Part shown: piece by piece, positions 37,291 through 48,736 of the stretch
How positions within the stretch are numbered: position 1 is the first letter of the stretch
How the letters are laid out: every line of letters begins with the position of its first letter
Source: Lindgomyces ingoldianus
Taxonomy: Eukaryota > Ascomycota > Dothideomycetes > Pleosporales > Lindgomycetaceae
Reading direction: 5' to 3'
DNA length: 64,000 nt
Assembly (NCBI RefSeq): GCF_010093535.1
Contig: NW_022985181.1
Coordinates: 454,494 to 518,493, forward strand
Position numbers and translations under genes: made by a program
The notes under the pieces: generated by a model
The model's input: the letters and a program-made list of their open reading frames with translations, nothing else
Database searches by the model: none
What the model was told of the DNA's origin: nothing

Positions 37291-39697
37291 CGTCGACTTA
37301 GATTCTCTCTTTATCGTTATATTTAAATATACACTAGACACCTAGAATTATCATTGCTGTGCCATTATTTAAATACCTTGTGTTATACTTGGACGCACAC
37401 GTCTACAAGTACACAAGCCTAACATCTTGTAACCTTCTCCCTTTAAAACTACTGTCTGTCACCTGACATACAATACGCCTCCCCTATCTGGTTAATGTGA
37501 GAGGTATCGAGCAGGAAACACAGGTCACAGAGAGGGAATGCAGGATAGGGGGGTAACAAGAGTAAACCTTAGGGTCGGAGGCAGAGGTACGGAGGCCGAG
37601 GAGCCTATATGCCCCGTGCCAAGCCCTTAGGGTACTCAGGGGTTGGATAGCTGTAACATAACCGTGACAGTTAAAGACAGAACACGGCAGCCTTTTTTAT
37701 CTCCTGAGGACGAGGTAGAGATAAGAGGTAGGAAACAGTAACACCTTTGCCTAATCCTCTTCTCACCCCCCAGTTCAACCCTCTGTGCTTGACATAAACC
37801 CTTGGGAGGCTTCTCTGTTAACAAGACGTCATCGCAACGGTAGCACCTACTGCTCACTAGAGCCCTCTAAATCCTCTAAAATTGCTATATAAACTTCCTA
37901 ACAGGGTAATACAGTCTGTACTACGTACTGTACCTAAGGCATCATTAAACGTACGGTACGGCTCACTTTGTACGGACCGTAGTACGACTCACTTTGTACG
38001 GACCGTAGTACGACTCTTTGGAAGCCCTGCAGTCGAGACGGGAACAATTCTTCAAAATACAGCAATTTGATCACTGTCACAAGCTCTGGGTACAGCTGAT
38101 CCTCTTCCTTACAACCCATTTGTTGTGCTACAACCAAACGGTAGTGGAACTCCACTGTGACTAGTATGCCCTAATGTTCTTGTGTTCCTTGAACTACCAA
38201 AGCATATCGACCGTCCAGGGCATGCTCCTCGTGCGAAGGGGTTTCGCAAGGATTTTAAAGAAGGCCTTTCTCTGGAAGAGGTGTTTCAGGTAGATCCTGG
38301 TGAGAGCCTGGTGAGAGCCTAGTGAGAGCCGTCTCGTTTCTGTCCAGCTTCCCCCTGTCAGCCGCTGGTGTTGCGGATGGGAGCGAGAAGATTAGTGTAC
38401 GTCCTCCGCCGTATCTGTCATTAAAATTCGAACTAAATGCAACCATCTTCGATTGTAATTGCTCCAATATAGTTATGAAGCTATCCTGATGCCGGAAAGT
38501 ACTTGCGTAAGGCCTATAACGAAAGGAGATGAGTCACGAGGTCCGGTGAATATGCTTGTAAGAGTTAATTCAGTAGGATTGAACCGAGCAGCAGTTAGTA
38601 AGGTGAGAACTAAGAGGTATTATCGCAAGTTAGACCTCTTCCTCCACGCCGCCGTCACGAGAGCATAATCGTGATGATGGGCAAATGGAGGTAGGGTCTG
38701 GGGAATAATGCGCCATACTACTTTCCGCCGACGTGGTCCATCGCCATACCAATCCTCGCAACTCTCAACTCACCAAGGTCTGTTGAACCAATGAGCCAGA
38801 GTAATTGCCTCCCGCGTAGGGATGAATTTGAGAAAGCGGTGATGAGTAGGTTGACTTAGTCGGGATGACGTAACCGATCTGTTTCTTGTCCACCTGTGTA
38901 CATGAACCACCCCATGCTCATGCCATTTTTCCCGACCCTGTGATCGGTTACGACTTCGCGAGACTAAAGTTCTCCCAGGAACGCCTTGGAGAACGCCTCT
39001 TTAATGGCATTGTTGACAACGGCTGCACTTGCAGCGCGGGAGAGACAATGACAAAAGACCCGAGCAGCCATAGCCACGCGCGGTACGTCGAGCTGGCAGC
39101 CTGCCATGTCGTGAGCTTCATCCAAGTGTCATATTCAATAGTCAAACGCGATATGCAGCTGCGTCACCAACCATCTCCAGACCATCGTCACAGCATCCCG
39201 GCTCGTCCTGCTGAAGCGAGCGACAACCCAACCTGTCTCCGTCCCTCCGCACAAACCCTGACTTTCACATCCGCCATCTCCCAATCCCCTCCGACATGTA
39301 GTAGCAGTTCCTTTCGACCCGTCACGACATGCTTGGAGCGGATGAAGACGGTGTGGCTCATCTATCAAGCATCGAAGGCCAAGAAGCCCAGAACGAGGCA
39401 TTTTCTTGTCCCTATGCCGAGCGTGTTTCAAACCTTGTCGCCAGTTGTAATCTTGCAGCCTGACTTTTCCTTTATTATCACGAGTTGTTACCTCTAGAGT
39501 GAGAATTCGCAGCCTTACTTGCGTACTTTGGTCACGTTTCATATCATTTCTTCTCTTGAATACACCTTCACGGTTGTTAGATACGCACATTTTTTCTCTT
39601 CAATCACGAGCTCCACGGTTCCACATTCTACTCGGCCACAAACTGTGACGTCAGCTCCTTCAATTTCCTATTCGAAGAACCTCAACGTGTTGCTAGA
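37291..39697. other. Normal-GC stretch with no convincing gene
   Basis: Composition is like the gene island but frames are short and overlapping on both strands. A 203-codon plus frame (38886) starts at TTG and a 151-codon minus frame (39135-39590) overlaps it; both have erratic composition and no family match I can see. A plus-frame piece near 39331-39460 (AFSCPYAERV) faintly recalls a zinc-finger FACPYRKR motif but is isolated. Pyrimidine-rich sequence before 39697 could be the promoter of the next gene. Confidence 0.5.
37960..38011. repeat. 26-bp tandem repeat, two copies plus partial third
   Basis: 37960-37985 and 37986-38011 share CTCACTTTGTACGGACCGTA with one mismatch in the whole unit; a third partial copy (GACTCTTTGG) follows. 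The unit contains the near-palindrome TACGGACCGTA. It is in non-coding DNA at the edge of the island. Confidence 0.85.
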
Positions 39698-40144
39698 ATG
39701 TTGACCAATCGCCGTTCTACGATGATGATTCCGCCAGCCCGCGCGCCGAGCTGGCGCCCAGAGGTTAACCTCGAAACCGAGCCTCGTTGCAAAACTACAT
39801 CCATTCTCACCGCAACCACCGACTCTCTACCCGGCTACCGTATCAATAAGGTCATCGGCACCGTTCACGGTATTACAGTATGCGCGCGCAAGGACACCAA
39901 GGCCTTTCTCAAAGCTGCGGGCACTGGAAGCGAAGCAAAAAGCCTGACCCATACGTTATACAACGCCCGCGACCAGGCGATGGAAAGAATGATCCGAGAT
40001 TGCATTAGCCGGGGAGGAAACGCTGTAGTGGGCATGAGTTTTGGTGAGAGTGAGGTTCTCGGGTTCGCTCAAGTGAGCGTATACGGAACCGCTGTGTTTG
40101 TGGAAAAGGAAGGAAAAGCTGAAGATTGCTACACGCTGAAGTGA
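39698..40144 (+). CDS. YbjQ/UPF0145 family protein, 148 aa
   Basis: The protein is a single YbjQ/UPF0145 domain (DUF74, sometimes called heavy-metal-binding) after a 40-residue variable N-terminus. Seen directly: LPGYRINKVIGTVHGITVCAR at about 44-64, ARDQAMERMI near 91-100, GGNAVVGMSFGES near 106-118 and FAQVSVYGTAVFVEKE at 121-136, in the family's usual order. Such small proteins form pentamer-like rings in bacterial examples; in fungi the role is unknown, and no metal-binding residues can be assigned here. No intron is needed. The ATG at 39698 is the first in frame; inner ATGs at 39722 and 39725 are possible starts. It has no close neighbour on its strand; the next gene begins 1.4 kb on. 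Confidence 0.85.
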   Translation: MLTNRRSTMMIPPARAPSWRPEVNLETEPRCKTTSILTATTDSLPGYRINKVIGTVHGITVCARKDTKAFLKAAGTGSEAKSLTHTLYNARDQAMERMIRDCISRGGNAVVGMSFGESEVLGFAQVSVYGTAVFVEKEGKAEDCYTLK

Positions 40145-41553
40145 TGTAATCGGCACGGAGGCGACTTAATTCCGCTTATGGGCTCGAGGGTTTGTAGATT
40201 TGAGGGTATGATGCGACTCACAGTTCATCCGGAATGAACAGCTAACGAGGTCGTAACGGGGTCAGCGCAAGTAGGAATACCTTTGCGATTACATACAGTA
40301 ATACGGCGTTTACTAGCGAATTCCAAGTATCGGAGCGAGTATAGAAACTCGACAGACAGCAATTACATCATATCTCTTCAACACACATATCGCCTTCACT
40401 TCGTCCTCGCATTGCTTCTCGATCCCAACAATCTCAACGCGATCATGGCCACCAAGAGCACTCATGTGCACTAGCTAAGGGAAAACTGTGAGAGACCTTG
40501 GTGAAGATTTCAGAAATCCTATCTTTATCATTCCTTGCGTGGCCGGATGCTTAGCCCTCGAGCGCTCATCACTTTCCACCTGAATTTTGCCTCTGTATTT
40601 ACACTACGGATGTCGACATAAATTGTTCGTTACGTTCTCTACTCCTTCGTGATAATATTATCATTCCTGAATTGTACCTTCCCACTACTGTAAAGTTTAA
40701 GCGACCTCATCTAATGCCAAAACCGAACCACCGGTCAAAAGCGCCAAGGGGTCTGACCAAACGGTGCATGAGCCGGATAGATTACCAGGTAGCAGTAGAT
40801 CTCGTGTATCTGTCATATACGTACCGTACTAGCCCGACCGATCGGAACGAGCCGAAGGCATATGCAAGGGACTGCAGCAGTAGAATCACGATTCTGCCGT
40901 GTCCGTTCTTCCCCACACGTCCAGGGTACCATGCTGACCTTCTCTAAGGATCGACCTACTAAGCTACGCGAGTTACAGTCGAGTTTCTACTCCATTTTCT
41001 ACTATTTTTGTCACCGAAGGATGTAGAAACGAGTTTAACGTGATGCCAAGAGAGCTTAGCCACCTTGCACTCCTCTTCGGAGAAACGCAAATTGAACCTA
41101 CATCATGAAGGTACCACAGCCTCCACTTCATGGCTGCTCTTCGAGAGGCTCGGGTCCTAATTTTAGATCTCAGCGATCCTTCGGTCGGGGAGGATTTACA
41201 TGCTGACCGGTCGGAGGTTTAGTCACGGAAACCCTGACACGAGGCACGCAGTCCCCTGTGCGGACCCCAGGAACAATGCGATACTCTGATTGCGGAGATT
41301 TATTGCGCTGGTAGTTGCACAGCTTTCGGGGACGCGTCCTTGAAATACTCTTAAATCGTAGTATCGCGTTCTCTACATCACTTACAGTATTAAAGTCGCA
41401 TTAAACTTTGTAAGCCAACCTCCACCATGTCAACAACTCTCCAAACGATCAAAATCTTCTTTGCTTCTTTTGCAGACTACACTCTCTGGGACTTGGAGCT
41501 TCCTCACGACAGCATCTCCTGGCACCGCGATCTATCCACATAGTCGAACCAAG
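40145..41553. other. Intergenic region, possible spliced 5' leader
   Basis: No gene is supported. Just before the sulfotransferase-like gene, a GTAAGC donor at 41410 and a pyrimidine-rich CAG acceptor at 41475 could remove a 66-nt intron from the 5' leader. Alternatively an ATG in good context at 41427 opens a 38-codon upstream frame closing at 41543. The 92- and 63-codon frames in 40283-40947 have no coding character that I can see. Confidence 0.45.
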
Positions 41554-42378
41554 ATGCACAAACCTTCCTCTTCCTCCACGATAGTGGCCAACACCCGACT
41601 CATAGACCGACTACCTGATGCGAAAAACCCGCTCGAGATGCAAATCCTCATCCTCGGCATGCCCCGAACGGGCATATCCTCTCTGTGCCTTAGCCTGAAC
41701 ATCCTCGGCTACAAGACCTTCCACGGCTCCATGATGAACCTGATCCCATCCGTTTGCCCCTCCTGGCAAGAAGCTCTCACTGCACATTACAATGGAGGTA
41801 TCGAACGCCACGGTCATCGAGAATGCGAAAAACTACTCAGAGATTACAACGTCTCGTGCAATCACCCCGACACGTGTGTGTGGGAAGATCTGGTGAAAGC
41901 ATATCCGAAAGCGAAGATTATTCTGACGAATAGCAATCCCGATAAATGGATGAGGTTGGCACAAGAGCCTGCGGACGAGGGTATCAAGTGGAAGTCGTTG
42001 TGGGGTTGGGTTGCGCCGTGGGATCCGGTACCACGTGCATGGTGGAAATATCACAAGTTGCAGCCAAAATTCCAAAAGACAGTTTCTCCAAATGGGAAGA
42101 GACAAACTAACCCTGGCCAATACGAGAGTATAAGGAAGGCCGTGCCTAAGGAGAGGTTGTTAGAATTCGATGTGAAGAACGGTTGGCAGCCGCTGTGCGA
42201 ATTCTTAGGGAAGGGGGTTCCGCGAGAGGATTTCCCGCATGTGAATGATCGGGAGGGTTTTACGATGGCAAGGACGCAGAGGTGGTGGAGGGCTTTTCAT
42301 TCCATGGTGTCGACGCTGCTCCCGTCGCTTGCAATGTGTGTAGGTGGGGCTTTGGGATGGTGGGTTGCGAGATTTTGA
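41554..42378 (+). CDS. Sulfotransferase-like P-loop protein with C-terminal membrane segment, 274 aa
   Basis: The protein matches the fungal P-loop family annotated as sulfotransferase_4 (often misnamed NAD-dependent epimerase). Seen: ILILGMPRTGISSLCLSLNILGYK at about 31-54, where the phosphate-binding loop is GMPRTGISS; CVWEDLVKAYPKAKIILT in the middle; the WQPLCEFLG and PHVNDREGF motifs near the end; and a hydrophobic tail from about residue 251 (LLPSLAMCVGGALGWW), probably a membrane anchor. The family usually has PRTGT, so the Ile after Gly is unusual and may affect the loop. The reading frame is open further upstream, but only from TTG; ATG 41554 is the first ATG, with a later one at 41638. 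Substrate is unknown; the anchor suggests an internal membrane. Confidence 0.75.
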   Translation: MHKPSSSSTIVANTRLIDRLPDAKNPLEMQILILGMPRTGISSLCLSLNILGYKTFHGSMMNLIPSVCPSWQEALTAHYNGGIERHGHRECEKLLRDYNVSCNHPDTCVWEDLVKAYPKAKIILTNSNPDKWMRLAQEPADEGIKWKSLWGWVAPWDPVPRAWWKYHKLQPKFQKTVSPNGKRQTNPGQYESIRKAVPKERLLEFDVKNGWQPLCEFLGKGVPREDFPHVNDREGFTMARTQRWWRAFHSMVSTLLPSLAMCVGGALGWWVARF

Positions 42379-43603
42379 GCCTTGACTTTATGCCGTCTTC
42401 TGGCTGCCGTTATTAAGAACAGTGGGTTTTGTAGATATATATACCCGTTTTATAAATCTTCTATCTCTTAGAGTACGGACTCGTCTGCTATGTCGTGCAT
42501 GTTTACTCTCAATTCTTGCGACCCATCTACTAATTTCTCTCTCGTGAACCATGTCATTCATCACGGAATGGGAATTCACGAAGCAACATCAACAATCAGG
42601 CCTACCTTAGGAGCCATATTAGAGCTCACAGGAGTCCCTGCTAATCGGCATCCAAGATTCCTTCTTCCTAGCGTCGACGTGAATTTCCTTCTCCAACGCT
42701 GGAAACTCACACTTAGGCACACTTCAAGAAGGTACGCAGAAGAGATGGCAATTATCTTGTAAAATACTCGAAAATTTCATCATATTTCTGAGATGGTCTA
42801 AAAAAGCGCCCCTCCAGACTGGTTCGCAGCAAGAAACACTCTTCTAAATCATCGAAAAGTAACCCTCCAGGGCGCAAAGGTTGCCAGGTAAGCTTGCTCC
42901 TTTGCAGACACTATCTTTCAATGGGTACGGGAGGGAGAAATAATTAAGTAGCTACGTAAATCCTCCAACGTCTAATGGCACTTATTCTCCCTGCCCTCCA
43001 CACTCCACCATTCAAATACGCTTATCCTGACCCTGCATTAGCTGCTCAGAGCGCGCGGTGCACACCCCTGTCGATTTACGCCCAACCGTCATCGCAGCCC
43101 GCGCAAACGGCAGGAGCCGCAGACGTAGGCGAATATCCGTTTTGGAAGTTAGTGAGGGGTGTTGACAGGAACAGAGCGGATACGGATACGGCGGAAGACA
43201 AGGTTTCGAGAAGGGTGTCACCGACCGACGGGAGATGCACAAACGATGAAGGGGTACGTGCAGGAGGATAGACGTTTAAGCCGCGAACGGGTGGGGGATG
43301 CGGTGCGGTCGAAGGATTGGAGCTTGGTGAAGGAAGTGGAGTTGGGTTGATGCGGGTGCATGAGAATTTGAAGTGAACTATTTGGACGGTGCTCTGGGAT
43401 TGCTGGGTGGCTAAACAATTCACTATCACTTCATAGCGAATATTGTTCTCTGGGACCAGCCTTTCCCAATTAAAAGGAAACCGTGCGCGTAGAAAAGGAG
43501 CGTCATCCTCCAAAGTCAAACGAACCCACAGGTTATCTAAATAATATACAAGAAATCGCTCTCGCTACACTCCAAAGCCCACATGCATAAATGGTTGGTC
43601 AAA
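42379..43603. other. Intergenic region
   Basis: Lies between two convergent genes. A 90-codon frame (42490-42762) and a 98-codon frame (42975-43271) overlap frames on the other strand and show no domain. I see nothing else here. Confidence 0.5.
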
Positions 43604-45909
43604 TCACATACTACTAGGACTCCCCCACTGTCCATCGCTTGGTGGACTTTGCATCTGCGAGCCTTGGTATTGGACAGGTATGTCGAATGCCCACGGGTCT
43701 TGTTCCATGGGCACCACAAACGGCATATCCCAACCTGGCGCTGCCATAAGGTCGATGAATGCAAGTTGTGGAACGGTGGTTGGAGCGCCGTAACCAGCGT
43801 GCGTACTCATTGAAGTCATTCCTGCGCTCGTGAAAGGAGCAGTCGTCATTCCTACATTCCCGTATCCAGCGTTTGGTTGCGGAGAAAAGGGTGGCGTTGC
43901 CACGGCCGAGGGTGTTGACGTTGAGCCTGATGAGCCTGGATGTGGTACCCTCTGGCCTGGTATGGGGGTCGGGTGCTGTTGGGGAGGAGACAGGTTTACC
44001 TGCTGGGACGTCGGGCTGTCACTCCCAGTGGCTCTCACCATTCTCTCGTACCATGTCTGGATCTTCCGAACTCTTGCCTCGTAGTAGACGAAGATGTCTT
44101 TCTCCTTCTTTCCGTCGGTCGCCCTGCCCACGAGAGCGCCTATTCGCAGTGCAAGGTGTCGGAAGACGTTTTCGATGTTTAGCCGGTGCCTTAGCTCTCT
44201 CGTTTGGGGCTCGACATTTGGGTCCTTGCTGACAATGGCGAACTTCGCCGCGAGTGTGACACCAAAGGAAAGCTGTATCCACTCCGAGTTGGTTAAAGCC
44301 ATCTCCGACTTCGGCGGCAGCCATAGGTATAGGTCGAGGAAAGACTTTGCGGATTCAAGTCCCTCACATAGAATACTGAGATTCAAGGCGGGAGACTGTT
44401 GCAATGAGCGCTCGAAGAAGGCGACTTGGTAGAGGAAGAGCTTTGCTGTGTGGAATTGCATGAAGAGGAGGTCTAGAGCAGTCCTTGGGTCAGTAATGAA
44501 ATTGTAGCATGGGGGGATGGTGGGGTGCGGGGTGCGGGAATGCTTACGGCTGTCGCTCACATCAGAGCACAGGTATACCCGGAACTCTTCCAGCTCCGAT
44601 CTTGTGCGCAAGTAGGCCGCATGGGCTTCTGTCTCCGAACTCGAGGAACTGGACAATGTCTCTATGCTTTCTATGATGCGTTGGAGTCGGATCACGTGGT
44701 ATAGATCTTTATCTGTCCCGTACTCGGCTTTCTGCCGTAATGAAAGACAGCCCTCCTCGATGTACTGGGTACAGGGGAAAGTGTTCAATTTGTCCAGAAG
44801 TTTGGAAATGCTGCAGCCTCGTGAGCCTTGGGAAGGGTGCGGCCATTGGCATAGAGTGACATACGTAGACGATAAGTAAAAAATGCCGGCAGCGGCTCTT
44901 TGCTCCTCGGAGCCCCAAACCTGTGTGGCCGGATCGATGGCGAGCACGTCTCGTTTCCTGCCTGCATTGGCACCTTTGCTGCGAATAGGTCGGCGGTCCA
45001 GCCGCATGTCCACTGCTATCGAGATAGCGAGCTGGAGGTACTGCGAGTAGTACTTGGATCGATGGTGGTATTGGTTCCTGTGCGAGGGTTAGCACCTGGG
45101 GGATCCCTATTACTATCCATGACGTGTTACCAGGCCAGCACGACCAGGAGGCCCTGCAGATATTCCAGCGATAAGCTGTCATCGCCACCCAGTAGTACCT
45201 TATCGCTGACCATGTACTTGAATCTGTCTCCGAGCCGATCCTGGGTGGGGAGATCGTGAAAGCAAGCGACGGAGAGCAAGGCCAAGAACAAAAAGGGCTT
45301 CTCATGCCGCATTGAGCTCCCCGTGACATGGGGGGGGATTATAATGAAGGGGAAATGGGGCATCATGTCGGACTTGTACATCTCAACGAGGGTGTCGGCC
45401 CGCTCGATTGTGAGGATATCGACGTCGATGACGTCGCCATCAGGAGGCTCGCTTCGAGTGTAGGACGAGTGAGGGGAGGCTACAGAGGCAGGAGGGGCGG
45501 AATCAGAGGAAGAGGAAGGTATTGGAGGGAGTGGGGGGACGGGATCGCGCGTGGAGAGCAGTTGCTGAACTTGGGCCTCAAGCGCTTGAATGCGCCTGCC
45601 GCAGCTAGTGAGTGCCATTTCAGGGCAAAGAGGGCATTGGGGGGATCATACGAGTCACGCTTCGCTGAATTGTCCCGCCGCCGCGCTGGACGGAATACGC
45701 AGTGTTTCCCTAATCGAGCGCATCTCGCTGCTATCAGCTGGATCCAGTGCGCTTTGCCTGCAGCTGGTGATTTCTTACCGGTCGCAGATATCGTTACGTT
45801 GCGTCCGATCACATCTGATCTTCAGCAGGAAGCAGTTCTGGCATGTCTTCGAGAGCAGCACCGGCGGCGAGTTCCCCTTTGGGAGGTCGAATGCCGCGTT
45901 GAGCGACAT
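43604..45909 (-). CDS. Zn2Cys6 fungal transcription factor, about 691 aa, five exons
   Basis: Exons joined by eye: 45909-45779, 45723-45652, 45604-45131, 45077-44548, 44472-43604. The first gives MSLNAAFDLPKGN and, with exon 2, a complete zinc cluster: Cys 23, 26, 33, 42, 45, 52 (spacing 2-6-8-2-6). A linker with RRIQALEAQVQQLL follows as a short coiled coil for dimerisation. The middle region (KPFLFLALLSVACF, then LAWNQYHHRSKYYSQYLQLA across the third splice) is a fungal-specific transcription factor domain, and the tail is rich in Ser/Pro/Gly/Gln, typical of an activation region. Introns have GT-AG ends and a clear branch site (GTGCTAAC) in intron 3. The last intron is in frame and stop-free, so a 716-aa version is possible. 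It acts as a nuclear DNA-binding regulator; targets are unknown. Confidence 0.82.
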
Positions 45910-47209
45910 AGTAGGTGTGTCGTCTTCGTCGCGCTTCCTCGTTTCGGGTTGGGCTCATTGGGCTGGGGAAGGCTCGATGGAAGAAAGGTTAGGGACGTGT
46001 CCGCGCGCTGGAGTGGCAATGGCCTCGGTGATAGACGTTGACTGCCTAGGCAGGCACGAGGGGCAGCTAGGGAGCATGAGACATGCGAGATATGGTGGAA
46101 CTGAGATGGCAATTGTGGGTGAAGGATGAACGCGATGTGCACATGCTGTATCTGGAAGCCTTCTGGAAGAGGGGCGCAGGGACTTGGCCGTGATTAGCCC
46201 GCCTCATGAGCTTGGCCAATCGGAGAATTGACATGCGGCTACGGATCCGAACACGCAAGCCTGACCGGGCTCGACAAAACATCCGTATTTTTGAGCGCAA
46301 TGGAATGTACACGCCGTGTCCCAGCCCAAAACTTTCTCATACACTGGAATTAAAAAAAATGCCTTCAAGTGCGCGGAATAAAATGTCCGAAGAATGAAAC
46401 AAGGCAGGATGCCTCACTTCATGCCTTCCAGAGAGCTGCGTTGAGGCGGCATTCACCCCTTCGTTTCTGTCTCATCCATTCCAGGCCCACAAGAATCTTA
46501 TCTAAGGTGAGCCGCTAGCCCTCTTCGATTGGAACAGCTTCGCACTCCAGCCCCCCCTCCCCCTGTCTCCTTATAGACCCTGTGCAAAACCTGCTGCGGC
46601 CTCTAACTACACGTATTCTCTTGCATTGCCTCGTGCTAGTGAGCCAGCAGGCCGCCTGTCCGACTCAAACCTGCCAGCACCACCCATCTTGAACCCCATC
46701 GCCCTGTGCAGGAAACACCCATACAGGTCCGCATTGGCATCGAGGTTCCAGGAGATGAAGTATGCATCGCTGCTTGCGACTCTACCCACTTCCATAGCTA
46801 CTTTCGAAAGACGATTATATCGGACGAAGTGTTTGGCCTCGTTTGATCGTGGCCTGAATAAACTTCCCTTTTGGGTTAGCAGTCTTGTAAATGCAGGGGC
46901 CACATCCGAAGCGTGGCTGTTTCCCGGCCTCTGCACCACCGATGAAGGCGGGAATACCCGCTAGGCTTCCCATCCCCTCGCCGTGATACGCCGTATCAAT
47001 TGCGCTCCGCCGAGTGGGTCATATCCGAACACGATGCAGAGGTCAAAGCGGGAATCGGACCCGTGAGCATAGAGCTAGTGAGTACTGTAGGTCCGCATAC
47101 AGAATCTAGAGGGTCTCGAAACTCCGCGCGATCTTCGCGTCTGGCTTTCCATTCTGCGTGAACCCCGTCACAAGGAGCACATTTCTGATAGAAGAGCTAT
47201 TAGGATCAG
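45910..47209. other. Upstream region of the regulator; no gene seen
   Basis: The first 300 bp would hold the regulator's promoter. Beyond it, frames of about 110 codons on both strands at 46607-46964 overlap each other and resemble nothing I recognise. They may be part of the decayed sequence that follows. Confidence 0.45.
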
Positions 47210-47998
47210 TCTCCATAAACAGTTTTTCGTGCTTGTGGTATTACACAAGCGTCGTGGTGGTCGCATGTGAAGAATGTAACGTTCAGCTGATTGCAGCGCC
47301 TACCGCCACCATATTACCCACATAGTGTGCCCAGCAGGATCTATGGGCTACCTTCGAACCCTCACCCGTGGACATTCACACAGATAACTCATCCTCAACC
47401 ATTGCAGAAGTGAGCGCATCCCGAGGGAACGCTCCAGTCACATCGACAACCATCTGCGATACATTCATATTCGCCCCTAATGCGCGTCCCAACTTTGCCT
47501 TCTCTTCCGAGGTTAGCAGGTATCCCCAGTTGAGAAGATGCACAACCTTCTCTCAGTCATTGTTCCGTACCAGGTTGTCGGGGAGATACTCGCGGTAATG
47601 TATGGTACCTCGCTTCCCGTCACTGCTGATTCATCACTCTCGTCCTCATTTACGAAAACTCTAAGTGTTTGCAGTTCCAATGCTCTGTCGGAGCTCGCCG
47701 AACTCCCAAGCCACTCGCATCCACCAACCACTTGCGGTCTGGCTCACTCTGTATATAGATCCCCTAGTTACGCTCCTTTAGCAATTAACTCGGTTCCTCA
47801 TGGCTCTAGTGCCCCCAATAGCTTCACACTAAGACATGTATATGCACTTTATGGAACCTCCACGGCCGTTGTATTGAAATACCCAGTATCGAAATACCCA
47901 GTATCGAACATCCTCAACCCCAACTCCTCCATATCAACTGGATCTGCTGGCGGTGATTTATTGAGTGTCTGCCGCCCCGAAGGTAGTGCGCTCGATGG
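47210..47998 (-). pseudogene. Degenerate protein-coding relic, family not recognised
   Basis: The minus strand has two coding-like stretches broken by stops. From about 47998: LPSGRQTLNKSPPADPVDM, then EELGLRMFDTGYF, with a duplicated DTGYF caused by a 15-bp tandem repeat (47876-47905). From about 47626: HYREYLPDNLVRNND, a stop, EKVVHLLNWGYLLTSEE, then GRALGANMNVSQMVVDV, a second stop after VEDELSV, and HYVGNMVAVGAAIS. Composition and continuity over about 110 residues are protein-like, but I cannot name the family. The segment between the two stretches contains an 80-bp repeat also found in the neighbouring ABC relic. Confidence 0.45.
47750..47828. repeat. About 80-bp dispersed repeat, copy 1
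   Basis: Matches 51249-51329 in the same orientation at roughly 85% by eye, beginning GTATATAGATCCC and running through AACTC(A)GTTCCTCATG to AATAGCTTC. It lies within the 47.2-48.0 kb relic; the other copy lies within the ABC-transporter relic. Confidence 0.7.
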
Positions 47999-48736
47999 AT
48001 AACGAACCTATCTTCCCAGTATGATTATCTAGGATCAAGAGGGGGCCATAGCGACCTTCGTCGGCACATTGCTACAGGGTCAGGATACTGAGCTGACAAT
48101 TTTCTGCATTTTAGGCGTGGGATAGGAAAATTATGAGAAAGATAGAGTGGAGGAAACAAAGGTTAAGTGTAACGACATAAAATTTATCAACTTTAGTTAA
48201 GCCAAAGACAAGAATAAGCAATTAGGAACTTCCCCAGGGCTACCCGTGATCTTTGCGGATCAAGCAAAATATTCTGATAGGGCAACACCTCTACTTCGCT
48301 CCATTTTAACTGTTCCTCTCGGTCGCTCAATGGCTTTCTCAGCAATCATCGCGTTGTCCTACTTTTCCTATCCCGGCGTCAATTTTCCTGCATTACCATC
48401 GCGGTTGACAACGAGGTGCGATCAGCTAGCTATAGACTTCCGCCAGCTAGACAAAGGAGCTTAGGGACCAGTTACAACATCGAGACCTCGCATGAAGTGT
48501 GGCTGAGTACTATACCAACACCGTAGAGGCGGAGTTGCAATGATAAGGCTTGGTGGCACCGCCGCATAAATGTGCAGGGGCTAGTGAACTTAGTAAAACC
48601 TAGTTGAAGACCGAAGACTAAGCACAGAGCCACCACATCAATTTTAACGAGATATTAAAGTATAATTAACACCTCTTCGCGCACCAGGTTGAACACCCAC
48701 ATTGCTCCTTCTTGTTGAAGTTGGGACGCCGAACAG

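Noticed and set aside
37381..37669. Possible LTR (TGTTATAC...CGTGACA)
   Set aside because: No second copy in the window and flanking 5-mers do not match, so the TG...CA ends are probably chance.
38886..39497. 203-codon plus frame
   Set aside because: Starts at TTG, overlaps a long minus frame, shows no domain and no intron-supported extension.
39135..39590. 151-codon minus frame
   Set aside because: Overlaps the plus frame just mentioned and the promoter area of the UPF0145 gene; composition is erratic and no motif is recognisable.
43076..43519. 147-codon minus frame downstream of the regulator
   Set aside because: Overlaps plus frames of similar length and has no motif; it lies after the regulator's stop codon.
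45328..46129. Plus-strand frames of 237 and 179 codons
   Set aside because: They are antisense to exons 1-3 of the Zn2Cys6 regulator, whose cluster motif and splice phases are convincing; Arg/Gly-rich shadow translation.
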